A stretch of DNA of 64,000 nucleotides from Clostridiaceae bacterium (GCA_012719545.1 JAAYAD010000057.1:1-64000), one strand, 5' to 3'; numbered from the stretch's first letter, positions 34,924 through 44,871 are shown. A program made the numbers and translations. The notes: generated by a model not told the origin, from the letters alone.

Positions 34924-35602
34924 AGTATTGATAGCAGATGATCAGGAACTAATTCGTACTAGCCTTCAGATTGTATTGAACAACCAGGACAATATTGAAG
35001 TGACTGATGTTGTTGCAAACGGACAGGAGGTAATGCGAAGCGTATACAAGAACAAACCCGATGTCATCCTGATGGATATCCGCATGCCCAAAATGGATGG
35101 GGTTCAATGCACCAAGATTATAAAAGAAAATTATCCCAATATTAAAATCATCATTTTAACTACTTTTGATGACGACGAATATGTATACAACGCTTTGAAA
35201 TATGGTGCCAGCGGATACCTATTGAAAGGTGTTTCCATAGACGAACTGGTTAAAGCCATTCACACGGTCTATAGCGGTAAAGCAATGATTAATCCTGATA
35301 TCGCCACCAAGGTTGTAAGACTATTCTCTCAGATGGCAAAGGGAGATTATACAATTGAGGTAGGAAGAAAAGGAGTAGAAGAATTAACAAAGACTGAATG
35401 GAAAATAATTGAACAGGTTGAATATGGCTTTTCCAATAAGGAAATTGCCGATAATCTGAACTTGTCCGAAGGTACTGTAAGAAATTATCTCAGCACTATA
35501 TTAAGCAAATTAAAGCTTAGGGACAGGACTCAGCTGGCCATCTGGGCTATTCAGTCGGGAGTAGGCAAAATAAAGATGGAGCGTCATTATGATGAAAACT
35601 AA
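34907..35602 (+). CDS. NarL/LuxR-family response regulator of the sugar locus
   Basis: This 231-residue regulator has a receiver domain (IADDQE acidic pocket, phospho-acceptor in ILMDIRMPKMDG, LTTFDDDEYV) and a LuxR DNA-binding domain (YGFSNKEIADNLNLSEGTVRNYLS). It is translationally coupled to the kinase by overlap. ATG 34916 (MIKVLIADD) is an alternative start, three codons in. Likely targets are the sugar importer promoter and the downstream enzymes. It resembles the regulator at 9251 in overall plan. Confidence 0.93.
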   Translation: MKSMIKVLIADDQELIRTSLQIVLNNQDNIEVTDVVANGQEVMRSVYKNKPDVILMDIRMPKMDGVQCTKIIKENYPNIKIIILTTFDDDEYVYNALKYGASGYLLKGVSIDELVKAIHTVYSGKAMINPDIATKVVRLFSQMAKGDYTIEVGRKGVEELTKTEWKIIEQVEYGFSNKEIADNLNLSEGTVRNYLSTILSKLKLRDRTQLAIWAIQSGVGKIKMERHYDEN

Positions 35603-36902
35603 ATACATAATAGTTACAATAGCATTACTGGTTTTGGTGGCAGTATGTGCCGGCGCTTATATCAATACCAATTCAAGAACCATAGTTCTTGAATTCGGGA
35701 TGTTTGCCGGCAGCAACTGGGATGTTGCCAATGCCAACAGCTATGTAATTATTGACAAGGCCATTGAACGGTTTGAAAAAGAGCATAAGAATGTAAAAAT
35801 CCATTATTACAGCGGTATTCTGAAGGACGATTATTCTGAATGGTTTTCAAAGCAGGTGCTGCTGGGCAAAACACCTGATGTGTTTATGATACTTTCAAAC
35901 GACTTTAACCAGTTTGCTGAGTTAGGAATATTAAAGAACCTTGACGAACTGGTAAACAATGATAAGTCATTTGACAAGGACAAATATTTTCAGACAGCCC
36001 TCTTATCCGGAGAATACCACGGAACCCAATACGCGCTTCCATATGAAACTGTTCCTACTCTGATGTTTGTTAACAAGACCTTGCTTGAGAAAGAAGGCAT
36101 CAATGTTCCAAGAAGCGACTGGACATGGGATGATTTATACGATATCTGCGAAAAAGTAACTAAGGATATTAACGGCGACGGAATTATTGACCAATTCGGC
36201 ATATACAATTATGATTGGCTTGATGCTGCACGTACCAATGGCGCTGTCCTGTTTGACGAAAACGAAATGAAAATTGACCTTTCCAACGAAAAGGTAATTG
36301 AGGCGGTTAAGTTTATAAAATCGTTATATGCGCTTAACCGCGAACAGAATGTCACCCAGGAGGACTTTGACAGCGGTAATGTCGTATTTATGCCGCTTTC
36401 TTTCGCTGATTACCGCACTTATAAGACATATCCCTACAAGATCAAGAAATATCTGAACTTCCAATGGGATTGTATAACCTTCCCGGCAGGCAAGGACGGA
36501 GGAAATATATCTGAGGTTAATACCCTTTTGATGGGCATAAGCAGCAAAACCGCCCATGAAGAATTGGCATGGGAATTTCTGAAACTATTAACTTATGACG
36601 AAGAGATACAAATGGATATATTCAGATATTCGCAGGGTGCCTCTGTATTGAAAAATGTTACAAGCTCAATGGAAGCCGAGCTGATTTTGCAGGAAGACAT
36701 AGAAGAGAGCGAAAAGGTTATTGATAATTTACTCTTAAGCAGAGTAATCGAAGAAGGTACTGTTGCTCCAAAGATATTAAAATATAACGAAGCCATAACA
36801 ATTGCAAACGGCGGAATACAGGAGATTATCAGGTACGACAAAAACGTAGACAGTTCTTTAAAGATACTGGAAAGAAAAATCAATCAATTCCTGAAACAGT
36901 AA
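35589..36902 (+). CDS. Membrane-anchored extracellular solute-binding protein, family 1
   Basis: This 437-residue protein belongs to the MalE-like family 1 binding proteins (VLEFGMFAGSNWDVANANSYV, RFEKEHKNVKIHYYSG, GKTPDVFMILSNDFNQFAELG, YALPYETVPTLMFVNK). The N-terminal helix IIVTIALLVLVAVCAGAY has a cysteine but a poor lipobox (VAVC), so it may be an uncleaved anchor. No CUT1 permease genes accompany it. It overlaps the response regulator gene by 14 bp, which places it within the signalling block, so a sensory or accessory role is more likely than transport. An orphan receptor for a distant permease is the alternative. Confidence 0.85.
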   Translation: MMKTKYIIVTIALLVLVAVCAGAYINTNSRTIVLEFGMFAGSNWDVANANSYVIIDKAIERFEKEHKNVKIHYYSGILKDDYSEWFSKQVLLGKTPDVFMILSNDFNQFAELGILKNLDELVNNDKSFDKDKYFQTALLSGEYHGTQYALPYETVPTLMFVNKTLLEKEGINVPRSDWTWDDLYDICEKVTKDINGDGIIDQFGIYNYDWLDAARTNGAVLFDENEMKIDLSNEKVIEAVKFIKSLYALNREQNVTQEDFDSGNVVFMPLSFADYRTYKTYPYKIKKYLNFQWDCITFPAGKDGGNISEVNTLLMGISSKTAHEELAWEFLKLLTYDEEIQMDIFRYSQGASVLKNVTSSMEAELILQEDIEESEKVIDNLLLSRVIEEGTVAPKILKYNEAITIANGGIQEIIRYDKNVDSSLKILERKINQFLKQ

Positions 36903-36941
36903 AACAGCTTTTGTAAAGCAATTATAAAGGAAGTGAAAATT

Positions 36942-37949
36942 ATGGAAAGGGGCATTGCAATTGCAGGCACAATAACGGTCGATTACAATAAAGTGATTGA
37001 CCGCTATGTAGAAAAAGGAATGCTTAGCAACATTCTTGCCTGCACAAGGGGCGTAGGTGGATGTGTCACCAATACCATCGTCAACCTTGCAAAAATTGAT
37101 TCTTCCGTACCTCTGTATGCGTACGGTGGAATCGGAAACGATGAAAACGGCGAATTTATTTTAAATATTCTCAAAGAACATGGAGTCGACACACAGGGGA
37201 TAAAAATCTATGATGGTGAATTAACTGCATTCACCGATTGCATGACTGTCGAATCCACGGGAGAGAGAACATTCTTTTTTGCCAAAGGGGCAAACAGGCG
37301 CTTTTCATATGAGGATATTGATTTTGACTCCATTAATACGGACATGTTTCATATGGGATACGCTTTATTGATGGAACCTTTTGATAAGGAAGATCCCGAA
37401 TACGGAACGGTACTTGCAAGGACTTTGGCCAAAGTACAGTCAAAAGGAATAAAAACTTCTATGGATCTGGTCAGTGTTGATGATGAAAAATATTCAAAGA
37501 TAGTCCAGGCCAGTATGAAATATTGCAATTATATCATCATTAATGAAATTGAGGCAGGAAAATCTGTCAACATAAGTCCATTTGGCCCCGACGGAAAAAT
37601 AGATGAAAACCTTATAAGAAAAATATGCGAAAAAATCTTTGAGGTGGGCGTTAAGGATCTGGTTGTAATTCATGCTCCCCAGGGCGGATGGGCTATGACC
37701 TCTGATATGAAATTTTACAGTACTCCGTCTCTTAAGCTTCCGCCGGGATACATAAAAGGAAGCGTAGGAGCCGGTGATGCCTTCTGTGCGGGGATGCTGT
37801 ACTCCATTTACAAAGAATTTCCCATTGAAGAATCCCTTAAGATTGCATGTGCGGCTGCGGCCTGCAATTTATCGGAAGTAGACTCTATTTCCGGAATGAA
37901 GAATATTGAAGAAATTAGAAAGCTGTATGAAAAATATAAGGCTGAATAA
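36942..37949 (+). CDS. PfkB-family carbohydrate kinase
   Basis: This 335-residue ribokinase-fold enzyme phosphorylates a sugar with ATP. It has the N-terminal glycine motif GVGGCVTNTIVNLAKI and the C-terminal anion-hole motif GSVGAGDAFCAGMLY with the catalytic aspartate. I begin it at ATG 36942 (RBS AAAGGAAG at 8 bases) rather than the overlapping GTG of the track. Between the binding proteins and an aldolase, it probably phosphorylates the ketose made by the isomerase at 38936 before cleavage. The exact sugar is unknown. Confidence 0.88.
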   Translation: MERGIAIAGTITVDYNKVIDRYVEKGMLSNILACTRGVGGCVTNTIVNLAKIDSSVPLYAYGGIGNDENGEFILNILKEHGVDTQGIKIYDGELTAFTDCMTVESTGERTFFFAKGANRRFSYEDIDFDSINTDMFHMGYALLMEPFDKEDPEYGTVLARTLAKVQSKGIKTSMDLVSVDDEKYSKIVQASMKYCNYIIINEIEAGKSVNISPFGPDGKIDENLIRKICEKIFEVGVKDLVVIHAPQGGWAMTSDMKFYSTPSLKLPPGYIKGSVGAGDAFCAGMLYSIYKEFPIEESLKIACAAAACNLSEVDSISGMKNIEEIRKLYEKYKAE

Positions 37950-38016
37950 GGTTGATTATATAAAGAGTTTGAAAAAATAATGACTATACAAATGGTCAGA
38001 AAGTGGAGATGAAATT

Positions 38017-38865
38017 ATGCTGGTTAATTTACAGGAAGTAATGTCTTATGCAGAAAAAAATCGATGCGCTATAGGTGCGTTCAACACGCCAAATCTGGAA
38101 AGTATTTTAGCTGTTTTGAAAAATGCTGAAACTTACAAGGTTCCGGTTATTATAGCTCATGCCCAGGTTCATGAAAGTGTAATGCCTCTGGAGACAATTG
38201 GACCCATTATGGTTCTTTGTGCCCAGAAAGCAAATGTTCCGGTATGTGTTCACTTGGATCACGGTGAATCCCTGGAGTATATAGAAAAAGCCCTTGAATT
38301 AGGATTTACTTCGGCTATGTACGACGGCTCAAAGCTGTCTTTTGAGGAAAATGTTGAGAATACCTTAAAGGCAGTTAAAATGGTAAGAAAGTTCGGTGCA
38401 GGAATTGAAGCTGAAATTGGTGTAATGGCAAGCAGCACTGAAGGAAGCAGCGAAGGTACTGCCGGAGGAAAGAGCATTTACACTGATCCTGAAGTTGCTC
38501 AAAAGTTCGTAGAACTGACTAAAGTAGATGCACTTGCCGCTTCATTTGGAACGGTACACGGCATTTATACTGAAAAACCCAATCTTGATTTTGCAAGAAT
38601 TGAAAGGATAAAAGAATTGACTAAAGTACCGTTGGTTATGCACGGCGGCTCAGGTGTAAGCAGGGAAGATTATATAACTTCAATTGAAAAAGGAATTCGC
38701 AAAATAAACTACTATACTTATATGGCCAGAGAAGGTGCATTCGCAGCAAAGGATCTGGTAAACAGCAAGGATGGCGTTCTGTTCCATGATATTGTCACTG
38801 CTGCGGTAGAAGCCATGAGAAAAGACACCGAAAACGCCATGAAAGTATTTTATAACATACCTTAA
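38017..38865 (+). CDS. Class II (metal-dependent) ketose-bisphosphate aldolase
   Basis: This 282-residue enzyme belongs to the FbaA/GatY/KbaY family, which splits phosphorylated ketoses into dihydroxyacetone phosphate plus an aldehyde. Zinc ligands and catalytic residues are visible: HLDHG (catalytic aspartate and zinc histidine near residues 82-85), the acidic EAEIGVM region, the zinc histidine in FGTVHGIY, and the phosphate-binding HGGSGVS. RBS GGAGAT precedes ATG. Its position after the PfkB kinase suggests a kinase-aldolase pair for the imported sugar; fructose-, tagatose- or another ketose-phosphate cannot be distinguished by eye. Confidence 0.9.
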   Translation: MLVNLQEVMSYAEKNRCAIGAFNTPNLESILAVLKNAETYKVPVIIAHAQVHESVMPLETIGPIMVLCAQKANVPVCVHLDHGESLEYIEKALELGFTSAMYDGSKLSFEENVENTLKAVKMVRKFGAGIEAEIGVMASSTEGSSEGTAGGKSIYTDPEVAQKFVELTKVDALAASFGTVHGIYTEKPNLDFARIERIKELTKVPLVMHGGSGVSREDYITSIEKGIRKINYYTYMAREGAFAAKDLVNSKDGVLFHDIVTAAVEAMRKDTENAMKVFYNIP

Positions 38866-38935
38866 TTTTCATCTCGCTGAGTTTACTGGTATTTAAGAGA
38901 ATTAAAATGTATGTTATGAAAGGATATGATTTATA

Positions 38936-39625
38936 ATGAAGCGTTCTGAGATTAATAGAATTGTTCAGGATGGAATTGAATTTTTCAAAGCCCATAAATT
39001 CGTGCTTCCTCCTTTTGCTTACTGGTCCCCTGAAGAATGGCAGACTAAGGGGAAAGAGTATGATGAAATCTGGGATAATCACCTGGGATGGGATATAACC
39101 GATTTTGGAAGCGGAGATTTCTATAACACAGGGTTATTCCTATTTACCTTAAGAAACGGAAATGTAAGCATACCAAAATATAAAAAGACTTACGCCGAAA
39201 AGATTATGATTGTAGGTGAAAATCAGGTTACTCCTTTCCATTTCCATTGGAAAAAGACAGAGGATATTATAAACCGCGGCGGCGGAAACCTGATGGTCAG
39301 GTTATACAATTCAACAAGTGATGGTAAATTTGCTGATACTTCCGTAACAGTAAACAGCGACGGAAAAGAATACGAAGTTCCGGCAGGTACGACAATTAGG
39401 CTGCAGCCTGGTGAAAGCATAACACTTTATCCTGGTCTGTACCACTCATTCTGGGGAGAAGCCGGAAAAGGCCGCGTATTGGTTGGTGAGGTTTCAGAGT
39501 GCAATGACGATTACACTGACAACCGGTTCTACGAAGAAATTGGCAGGTTCCCTTCCATTGAAGAAGATGAGCCGCCGAAATATTATCTTGTGAATGACTA
39601 TCCCAAAGCCTCTGAAGGAAAATAA
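38936..39625 (+). CDS. D-lyxose/D-mannose isomerase-type cupin (DUF1498 family)
   Basis: This 229-residue protein resembles the sigma-B YdaE/D-lyxose isomerase cupins that interconvert D-lyxose with D-xylulose and D-mannose with D-fructose using Mn. The metal-binding motif VTPFHFHWKKTED supplies two histidines and an acidic residue, and LYPGLYHSFWGE supplies the last histidine. It is the last gene of the sugar locus, before a strong terminator. With the kinase and aldolase it completes a plausible aldose to ketose to ketose-phosphate to triose route. The true substrate may be a related or modified aldose. Confidence 0.85.
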   Translation: MKRSEINRIVQDGIEFFKAHKFVLPPFAYWSPEEWQTKGKEYDEIWDNHLGWDITDFGSGDFYNTGLFLFTLRNGNVSIPKYKKTYAEKIMIVGENQVTPFHFHWKKTEDIINRGGGNLMVRLYNSTSDGKFADTSVTVNSDGKEYEVPAGTTIRLQPGESITLYPGLYHSFWGEAGKGRVLVGEVSECNDDYTDNRFYEEIGRFPSIEEDEPPKYYLVNDYPKASEGK

Positions 39626-39697
39626 ATATTAAGTTGATAATATCAATGTATAAGTGCATAGATATCTGATTTTAGATAATTTATACTCAAATTTATG

Positions 39698-39730
39698 GGG
39701 AACAGGCACAGCCTGTTCCCTTATTTTTTC
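39698..39730 (+). terminator. Rho-independent terminator of the sugar locus
   Basis: GGGAACAGGC and GCCTGTTCCC form a perfect 10-bp stem with a 3-nt loop, followed by ttattttttc. It lies 73 bp beyond the isomerase gene. Confidence 0.9.
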
Positions 39731-39998
39731 AAAACATTACCTTTTATCAACTATCAGTTGTATTAAAACACCAGCAATTGAGGAATACAACAACTATTTT
39801 ATTTGATTTTTAACTTTTTCATGAAATAATATAGATGTGATTTAGTGTTCTAAAGACAGTTTTTCATGTAATATTATTACATCAAAGGTAAGCAATATCT
39901 ATGGACAACTATCAGGTAATCATCATATTTATTCATGCGAAATACTTGCAGTTATATTAAATAAAAAACAGCAATAAGAAAGAGATAAGGAGCATTAT
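39731..39998. other. AT-rich intergenic region before the uncharacterised gene pair
   Basis: Apart from the start-proximal AAGGAGC ribosome-binding site, I see no gene, hairpin or clear repeat. Several TATAAT-like strings occur but none has a convincing -35 partner. Confidence 0.4.
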
Positions 39999-41039
39999 AT
40001 GAATTTAGGATTTTTTAGAGAAATTCTGTCTCGCAATGAAGAGATAAAGGTAATAGGGAAATATGCTGAAGTTGACGGAGTCATATGTAATGTAATGGGA
40101 ATATTACGCGATGTTGAGGGGATGCGGCTTTTAATTTTACTATATGACGAGATTTATCGGCAAAAAGTTGAGGAAAGTGAATTGGCTCAATTGTCTGAAT
40201 ATCCGTCAAGGCCTGAGACTAACAGGATGATGTTGAGCAGAGACAGAATAGATGTAAATAATCCATTCAAGTCAGTTTCAAAAGTGTTCATTGGAGAAAG
40301 AGAATTTAAAATAAACGGTACACATTATCGACGACTGAATGTGCAGGACTGGGAGCCTCTTTTGATTATAGCAAAATTCCTGAATAATGGGTGGCAGCCT
40401 AATGGCATTGATTATCAAAATATTGATATGTTGTTCTTAACCAGCTTGAAAATAGAAGGTGAATATGATTCCATACCTGAATTAAATCATAACCCCGAGC
40501 TATGGTTCGTAACAGGACCTAGCCATGCAGTACATCAAGTGGAGAAACCTGTTACTTTGGTTGTAGGAGATAATCCTGAAAAATTAGTGTTTCAAGACGC
40601 AGAGACTGGTACCGAACATTGGGTACAGATTAACAGAGTATATTTGACAGATATTTGGGATGATATGGATAAAATCTTTTCAAACCCTAAGCTTCTGGAG
40701 CAGATGACTCCTGAACAAATTAACAGGGCAAGATTAGATTTTGAGAAAAAATTCTCTGAAGTTTGCCCTAAGGGGATGTATCTACCTGTAATAGAGTATG
40801 AATGTGAGGAAGATATATCTCTGGAGTTCTATACTAAATCTTTTCTGGATGCAAAACCTTCAAATACAAGCAGCAGTATAGGGTTTATATATCGGCCGGA
40901 TCAACCTACAGGAATTTTGGGTCTTAAGCTTAAAGCTGCTGTTATCCAGGAACCTGTTCCGAAAGATACCAATATAATTGAGGCAGAACTGTTTCAATAT
41001 ATTGAAACTACTGACAGTAGGGATTTTATATTGAAGTAG
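39999..41039 (+). CDS. Uncharacterised protein
   Basis: I do not recognise this 346-residue protein. It has no signal peptide or membrane segment and looks cytoplasmic and beta-rich, with many short hydrophobic strands separated by acidic turns. It has no cysteine-rich or nucleotide-binding motif. RBS AAGGAGC precedes ATG. It is followed 78 bp later by another acidic uncharacterised gene, and the two may be co-transcribed. Such pairs of lone acidic proteins are sometimes immunity or accessory genes of toxin loci, but no toxin is seen here. Confidence 0.7.
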   Translation: MNLGFFREILSRNEEIKVIGKYAEVDGVICNVMGILRDVEGMRLLILLYDEIYRQKVEESELAQLSEYPSRPETNRMMLSRDRIDVNNPFKSVSKVFIGEREFKINGTHYRRLNVQDWEPLLIIAKFLNNGWQPNGIDYQNIDMLFLTSLKIEGEYDSIPELNHNPELWFVTGPSHAVHQVEKPVTLVVGDNPEKLVFQDAETGTEHWVQINRVYLTDIWDDMDKIFSNPKLLEQMTPEQINRARLDFEKKFSEVCPKGMYLPVIEYECEEDISLEFYTKSFLDAKPSNTSSSIGFIYRPDQPTGILGLKLKAAVIQEPVPKDTNIIEAELFQYIETTDSRDFILK

Positions 41040-41117
41040 TATGCATCGACTTGTTCTTTTCGACTATCATTGGTATTAAAAAATATTTTAGTTTGATAAT
41101 GTTAAGGGGTTTTTAAA

Positions 41118-41963
41118 TTGAAGTATATGACAAAAGAATGGTATGAAACCATGCAGAAAACAGGTTTTCATTTGTTATTAAATGTGTCAGAAGAAGCTGA
41201 GATGTTTTCTGAAGAATATTTTGAACGACTTTACAGGATGAAGGAAAATGAATATTTGCAATTACAGGAAGAGGTTTCTAAAGTAAAATTTGAAGATATT
41301 TTTCCGGAAGAATTTAATTTTGTGCCTCTTTCTGGCGAATCACTGGAGCCTGCAGAATTAGAAGAAGCAAAACGTCATTACTTTGAAATTCGTGAACAAG
41401 CACGTTTGAACTATCTAAACAGACCTGCCTTTGATCCGGAACAAGAAAAGGTGAAGTTCAGAGAAAAACTTGAGTTTAAAATACAGCATTTAGAAAAAAT
41501 GTTACCCCAGGAAATATTGCAAAAAGTTGCTGATATTCGTGTATTAGCTCTGGATTACGCTTCTGATGAAGTTAAAAAAGCATTAACAGAATACTCCGAA
41601 TCAAACAGAAAAGCAATCGAGGCCACCCAAAAGGCTTACTGGGAAGAATATAAGAAGATTTTCAAGGATGAAGAGCCATCTTTTATATCTAATTTTAAGT
41701 TCCACGATTGCAAAGTAGTATCATGCCTCCAAAAAGGCGAAGATACTGTTATAACACTCGATAATACCGGTGGATTTACTAATATCAAGGAAATTATCTT
41801 AAAAAACTGCATTATACAGAAACTGGATGCCCCTCTTGAAGGCGCTTGGTGGTTATATGATGAAATATATAAAACTGATGAAGGTTATGAAATACATGTC
41901 CTGCTGGAGAAAAAAGAATTGATTGATTTTATTGTTACTGTAACTGATGTGGAGTACGAATAA
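41118..41963 (+). CDS. DUF4085-like uncharacterised protein
   Basis: This 281-residue protein begins MKYMTKEWYETMQKTGFH and has an acidic, helix-rich N-terminal two-thirds (long E/K/Q runs, for example YRMKENEYLQLQEEVSK). A smaller beta-rich C-terminal part contains HDCKVVSCLQKGEDTVITLD. The overall pattern resembles the DUF4085 family found in Firmicutes, but I give this as a tentative match. No membrane segment is seen. Function is unknown. A hairpin lies about 35 bp after the stop. Confidence 0.7.
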   Translation: MKYMTKEWYETMQKTGFHLLLNVSEEAEMFSEEYFERLYRMKENEYLQLQEEVSKVKFEDIFPEEFNFVPLSGESLEPAELEEAKRHYFEIREQARLNYLNRPAFDPEQEKVKFREKLEFKIQHLEKMLPQEILQKVADIRVLALDYASDEVKKALTEYSESNRKAIEATQKAYWEEYKKIFKDEEPSFISNFKFHDCKVVSCLQKGEDTVITLDNTGGFTNIKEIILKNCIIQKLDAPLEGAWWLYDEIYKTDEGYEIHVLLEKKELIDFIVTVTDVEYE

Positions 41964-41998
41964 GCCTTGTCTAATAGTATCATGGAGAAATCTATATA

Positions 41999-42027
41999 AA
42001 GGCTCCTATTGTATAATACGGAGCCTT
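41999..42027. terminator. Hairpin downstream of the DUF4085-like gene
   Basis: AAGGCTCC pairs with GGAGCCTT, with an inner TATT/AATA stem. On the plus strand it is followed by A residues rather than T, so its strength as a plus-strand terminator is doubtful. Confidence 0.5.
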
Positions 42028-42224
42028 AAAAAGATCATGTTAAAAAATAAAATAAGTTTTAATTAAACAATGACTTTCCTCCTAACAATTAAAAATAACC
42101 GCTTGAATAGAACAGCTTATTACTGTTCGCGTCAGTTTTGGTTTGCCATAATCTGGAAATTGTGATACTATTATTATGTAACCATTTTGAATTATACAAT
42201 ATTTAGTCTCACGGAGGTGATGTT

Positions 42225-42647
42225 ATGCAGATTGAATATGAAAACGGTGTACCCAAAGGTTATTTGGAGAGAAGAAAAAAAGCCGGGATTATTTATGCCT
42301 GCTCTGTATATCTATTTTGTGTTTTTACTTTGCTGGTAAAATATCAAGTTCTCATTCTTGAAAACACGACAAGTCAAATCGTGTACAGCCTGTTAATTAT
42401 CATATCCCTCGGCTGTATGTGTTACAATGTCCTGGCACAACGGAATTTCAAAGGCCTTGTCATGTATAACCATATTAAATTCAAAGCTTTCACCGCATTG
42501 GAAAAGCTGTTATATACACTGCCTGTGATTGTGTCAGCAATCTTCATCCCGCTTAACATCATCATTTACATTCTTATGACAGGAGCATGCTATGTTGCTG
42601 TTGGCAGCATGACTGATACAAATCGTAATTACGATTCTTATATATAA
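42225..42647 (+). CDS. Small integral membrane protein of unknown function
   Basis: This 140-residue protein has four predicted membrane helices (about residues 22-42, 50-70, 93-110 and 112-128) with a basic cytoplasmic start (YLERRKKAG). RBS GGAGGTGAT precedes ATG. I recognise no family. It stands alone between the uncharacterised gene pair and the YyaL gene; no operon partner is evident. Confidence 0.65.
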   Translation: MQIEYENGVPKGYLERRKKAGIIYACSVYLFCVFTLLVKYQVLILENTTSQIVYSLLIIISLGCMCYNVLAQRNFKGLVMYNHIKFKAFTALEKLLYTLPVIVSAIFIPLNIIIYILMTGACYVAVGSMTDTNRNYDSYI

Positions 42648-42744
42648 TATTGTTCAATGATTGATAGTACCATTGGGTGCTTACATATTTGCTTTCTCAG
42701 TCTGGGTATACTACCTGTAAATTACTTTATTGAGGGTGATACCC

Positions 42745-44775
42745 ATGACAAACCCAGATAGAAAATCTAATAGACTCATTAATGAGAAATCACCATATTT
42801 ATTGCAACACGCATATAACCCCGTGGACTGGTATCCATGGTGTGATGAGGCCTTTACCAAGGCAAAAACAGAAGATAAACCTATCTTTTTATCAATAGGC
42901 TATTCCACCTGTCACTGGTGCCATGTCATGGAACATGAGAGTTTTGAGGATCCGGAAGTGGCAGAAATCTTAAATAAACACTTTATATCAATTAAAGTTG
43001 ACAGGGAAGAAAGGCCGGACATCGACCATATTTATATGGAGGTGTGCCAGGCACTTAATGGACATGGCGGTTGGCCTCTTACAATCATAATGACTCCTGA
43101 TCAAAAACCATTTTTTGCAGGGACATATTTTCCTAAAAACGATCGCATGGGCATTCAGGGGCTCATGAGTATTCTTAATGCCGTAGTTAAAGCCTGGGAA
43201 ACCAAACGTGATGACCTTTTGGATTCGAGCAGGCAGATTATTGAATATATTGCAGGCAGAAAAAGAGAATGCCGGGGAGAGATTTCTAAAGATGTCGCTG
43301 ATACTGCCTTTTCATATTTTAAACAGAATTTTGACCCAGTGTATGGTGGATTCGGAACAGCACCCAAATTTCCAACACCACACAATTTAATGTTTCTTTT
43401 AAGGTACTGGAAAAGCTCCGGAAAAAAAGAAGCTTTGAATATGGTAGAGAAAACTCTTGATTCCATGTACAGGGGAGGTATATACGACCATATTGGCTTT
43501 GGCTTCTGCCGTTATTCCACCGATAATAAATGGCTGGTTCCCCATTTTGAAAAGATGCTGTATGACAATGCCTTGCTGGCAATTGCATATCTTGAAGCCT
43601 GGCAGGCCACAAAAAAGGATAAATACCGTTTTATTGCCCGGGACATATTAACCTATGTTTTAAGGACCATGACTTCACCTGAAGGAGGATTTTTCTGCGC
43701 TGAGGATGCTGATTCTGAAGGTATTGAAGGAAAATTCTATGTCTGGTCGCCGGATGAAATAGAAAAAGTTCTAGGTGAAGAAGACGGAAAAAAGTTCTGC
43801 CAATACTACGACATTACCGAAAAGGGGAATTTTGAAGGCAAAAGCATACCTAATCTTATATACAGCTCACTTCCCTACGAAAGTATTGATGAAATCAAGC
43901 CCGTAAGAGAAAAGCTCTTTTTATACAGAGAAAACAGAGTACATCCCCATAAGGATGATAAGATTCTGACATCCTGGAACGGACTTATGATAGCCGCAAT
44001 GGCCATGGCAGGTCGTATAACAGAAGATGATGCCTTTACAGAGGCCTCTAAAAAAGCCGTTGAATTTATTTTCAATAAGCTTGTAAGAAGTGACGGAAGG
44101 CTTCTTGCAAGGTATCGCGACGGAGAATCAAATTATCTTGCCTATGCTGAGGATTATGCCTTCCTAACCTTTGGACTTATTGAGCTTTATGAAACAACTT
44201 ATGATACAGATTATCTTAAAAAAGCCTTAAAGCTTTCGGATGATTTACTGAAACTTTTCTGGGATGAAAAGGACGGAGGCCTGTATGTCTATGGCAGCGA
44301 CAGCGAACAGCTTATAATGCGCCCCAAGGAAATTTATGATGGGGCAACCCCTTCTGCCAATTCGGTAACTGCCCTTAACTTTATGAGGCTTTCAAGGCTC
44401 ACCGGGCGCCATGACCTTGAAGATAAGGCAAATGAAATAATAAAAGCATTTTCTGATGAAATTGAAGGTTATCCCATTGCATATGCCTATGCATTAATGG
44501 CGCTTCTTTTTGGGCGTGCAGAAGGGCAGGAAATTGTAATTACTGCAGAGTCTTTAAATGAGGCTAAGCCATTTATAACCATACTCAACAATGATTTCAG
44601 ACCATTTACAACATCACTGCTTTTAAGTAGTGGAGGGAGGGAATTAAAAGAGATAGCACCTTTTACAGATAACTATACAACAGTAAATGGCCATGCCGCA
44701 GCCTATGTCTGCGAAAACTTTTCATGCAAGGCACCGGTTACAGATATTAAAGAGTTTTCAAGTTTATTGAAATAA
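42745..44775 (+). CDS. YyaL/DUF255 thioredoxin-domain protein
   Basis: This 676-residue cytoplasmic protein matches the conserved YyaL family (related to human SPATA20). The N-terminal thioredoxin-like domain opens [13 protein letters not shown] and has [16 protein letters not shown], where CHWC replaces the thioredoxin CxxC, followed by [11 protein letters not shown]. The remainder is an alpha/alpha barrel like those of glycosidases and epimerases ([35 protein letters not shown]). The family's biochemical role is unknown. I start at ATG 42745 because GAGGGTGAT lies 4-12 bases upstream; the track's TTG overlaps that ribosome-binding site. Confidence 0.93.
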   Translation: MTNPDRKSNRLINEKSPYLLQHAYNPVDWYPWCDEAFTKAKTEDKPIFLSIGYSTCHWCHVMEHESFEDPEVAEILNKHFISIKVDREERPDIDHIYMEVCQALNGHGGWPLTIIMTPDQKPFFAGTYFPKNDRMGIQGLMSILNAVVKAWETKRDDLLDSSRQIIEYIAGRKRECRGEISKDVADTAFSYFKQNFDPVYGGFGTAPKFPTPHNLMFLLRYWKSSGKKEALNMVEKTLDSMYRGGIYDHIGFGFCRYSTDNKWLVPHFEKMLYDNALLAIAYLEAWQATKKDKYRFIARDILTYVLRTMTSPEGGFFCAEDADSEGIEGKFYVWSPDEIEKVLGEEDGKKFCQYYDITEKGNFEGKSIPNLIYSSLPYESIDEIKPVREKLFLYRENRVHPHKDDKILTSWNGLMIAAMAMAGRITEDDAFTEASKKAVEFIFNKLVRSDGRLLARYRDGESNYLAYAEDYAFLTFGLIELYETTYDTDYLKKALKLSDDLLKLFWDEKDGGLYVYGSDSEQLIMRPKEIYDGATPSANSVTALNFMRLSRLTGRHDLEDKANEIIKAFSDEIEGYPIAYAYALMALLFGRAEGQEIVITAESLNEAKPFITILNNDFRPFTTSLLLSSGGRELKEIAPFTDNYTTVNGHAAAYVCENFSCKAPVTDIKEFSSLLK

Positions 44776-44871
44776 ATTTAGGGAAATATGGAATAAATAT
44801 CCTCTGGGGTAGGTTGCATAATTTTAAATTGTGTTATAAGCTTACCTTATACATTAGTACGGAGGATAAAA

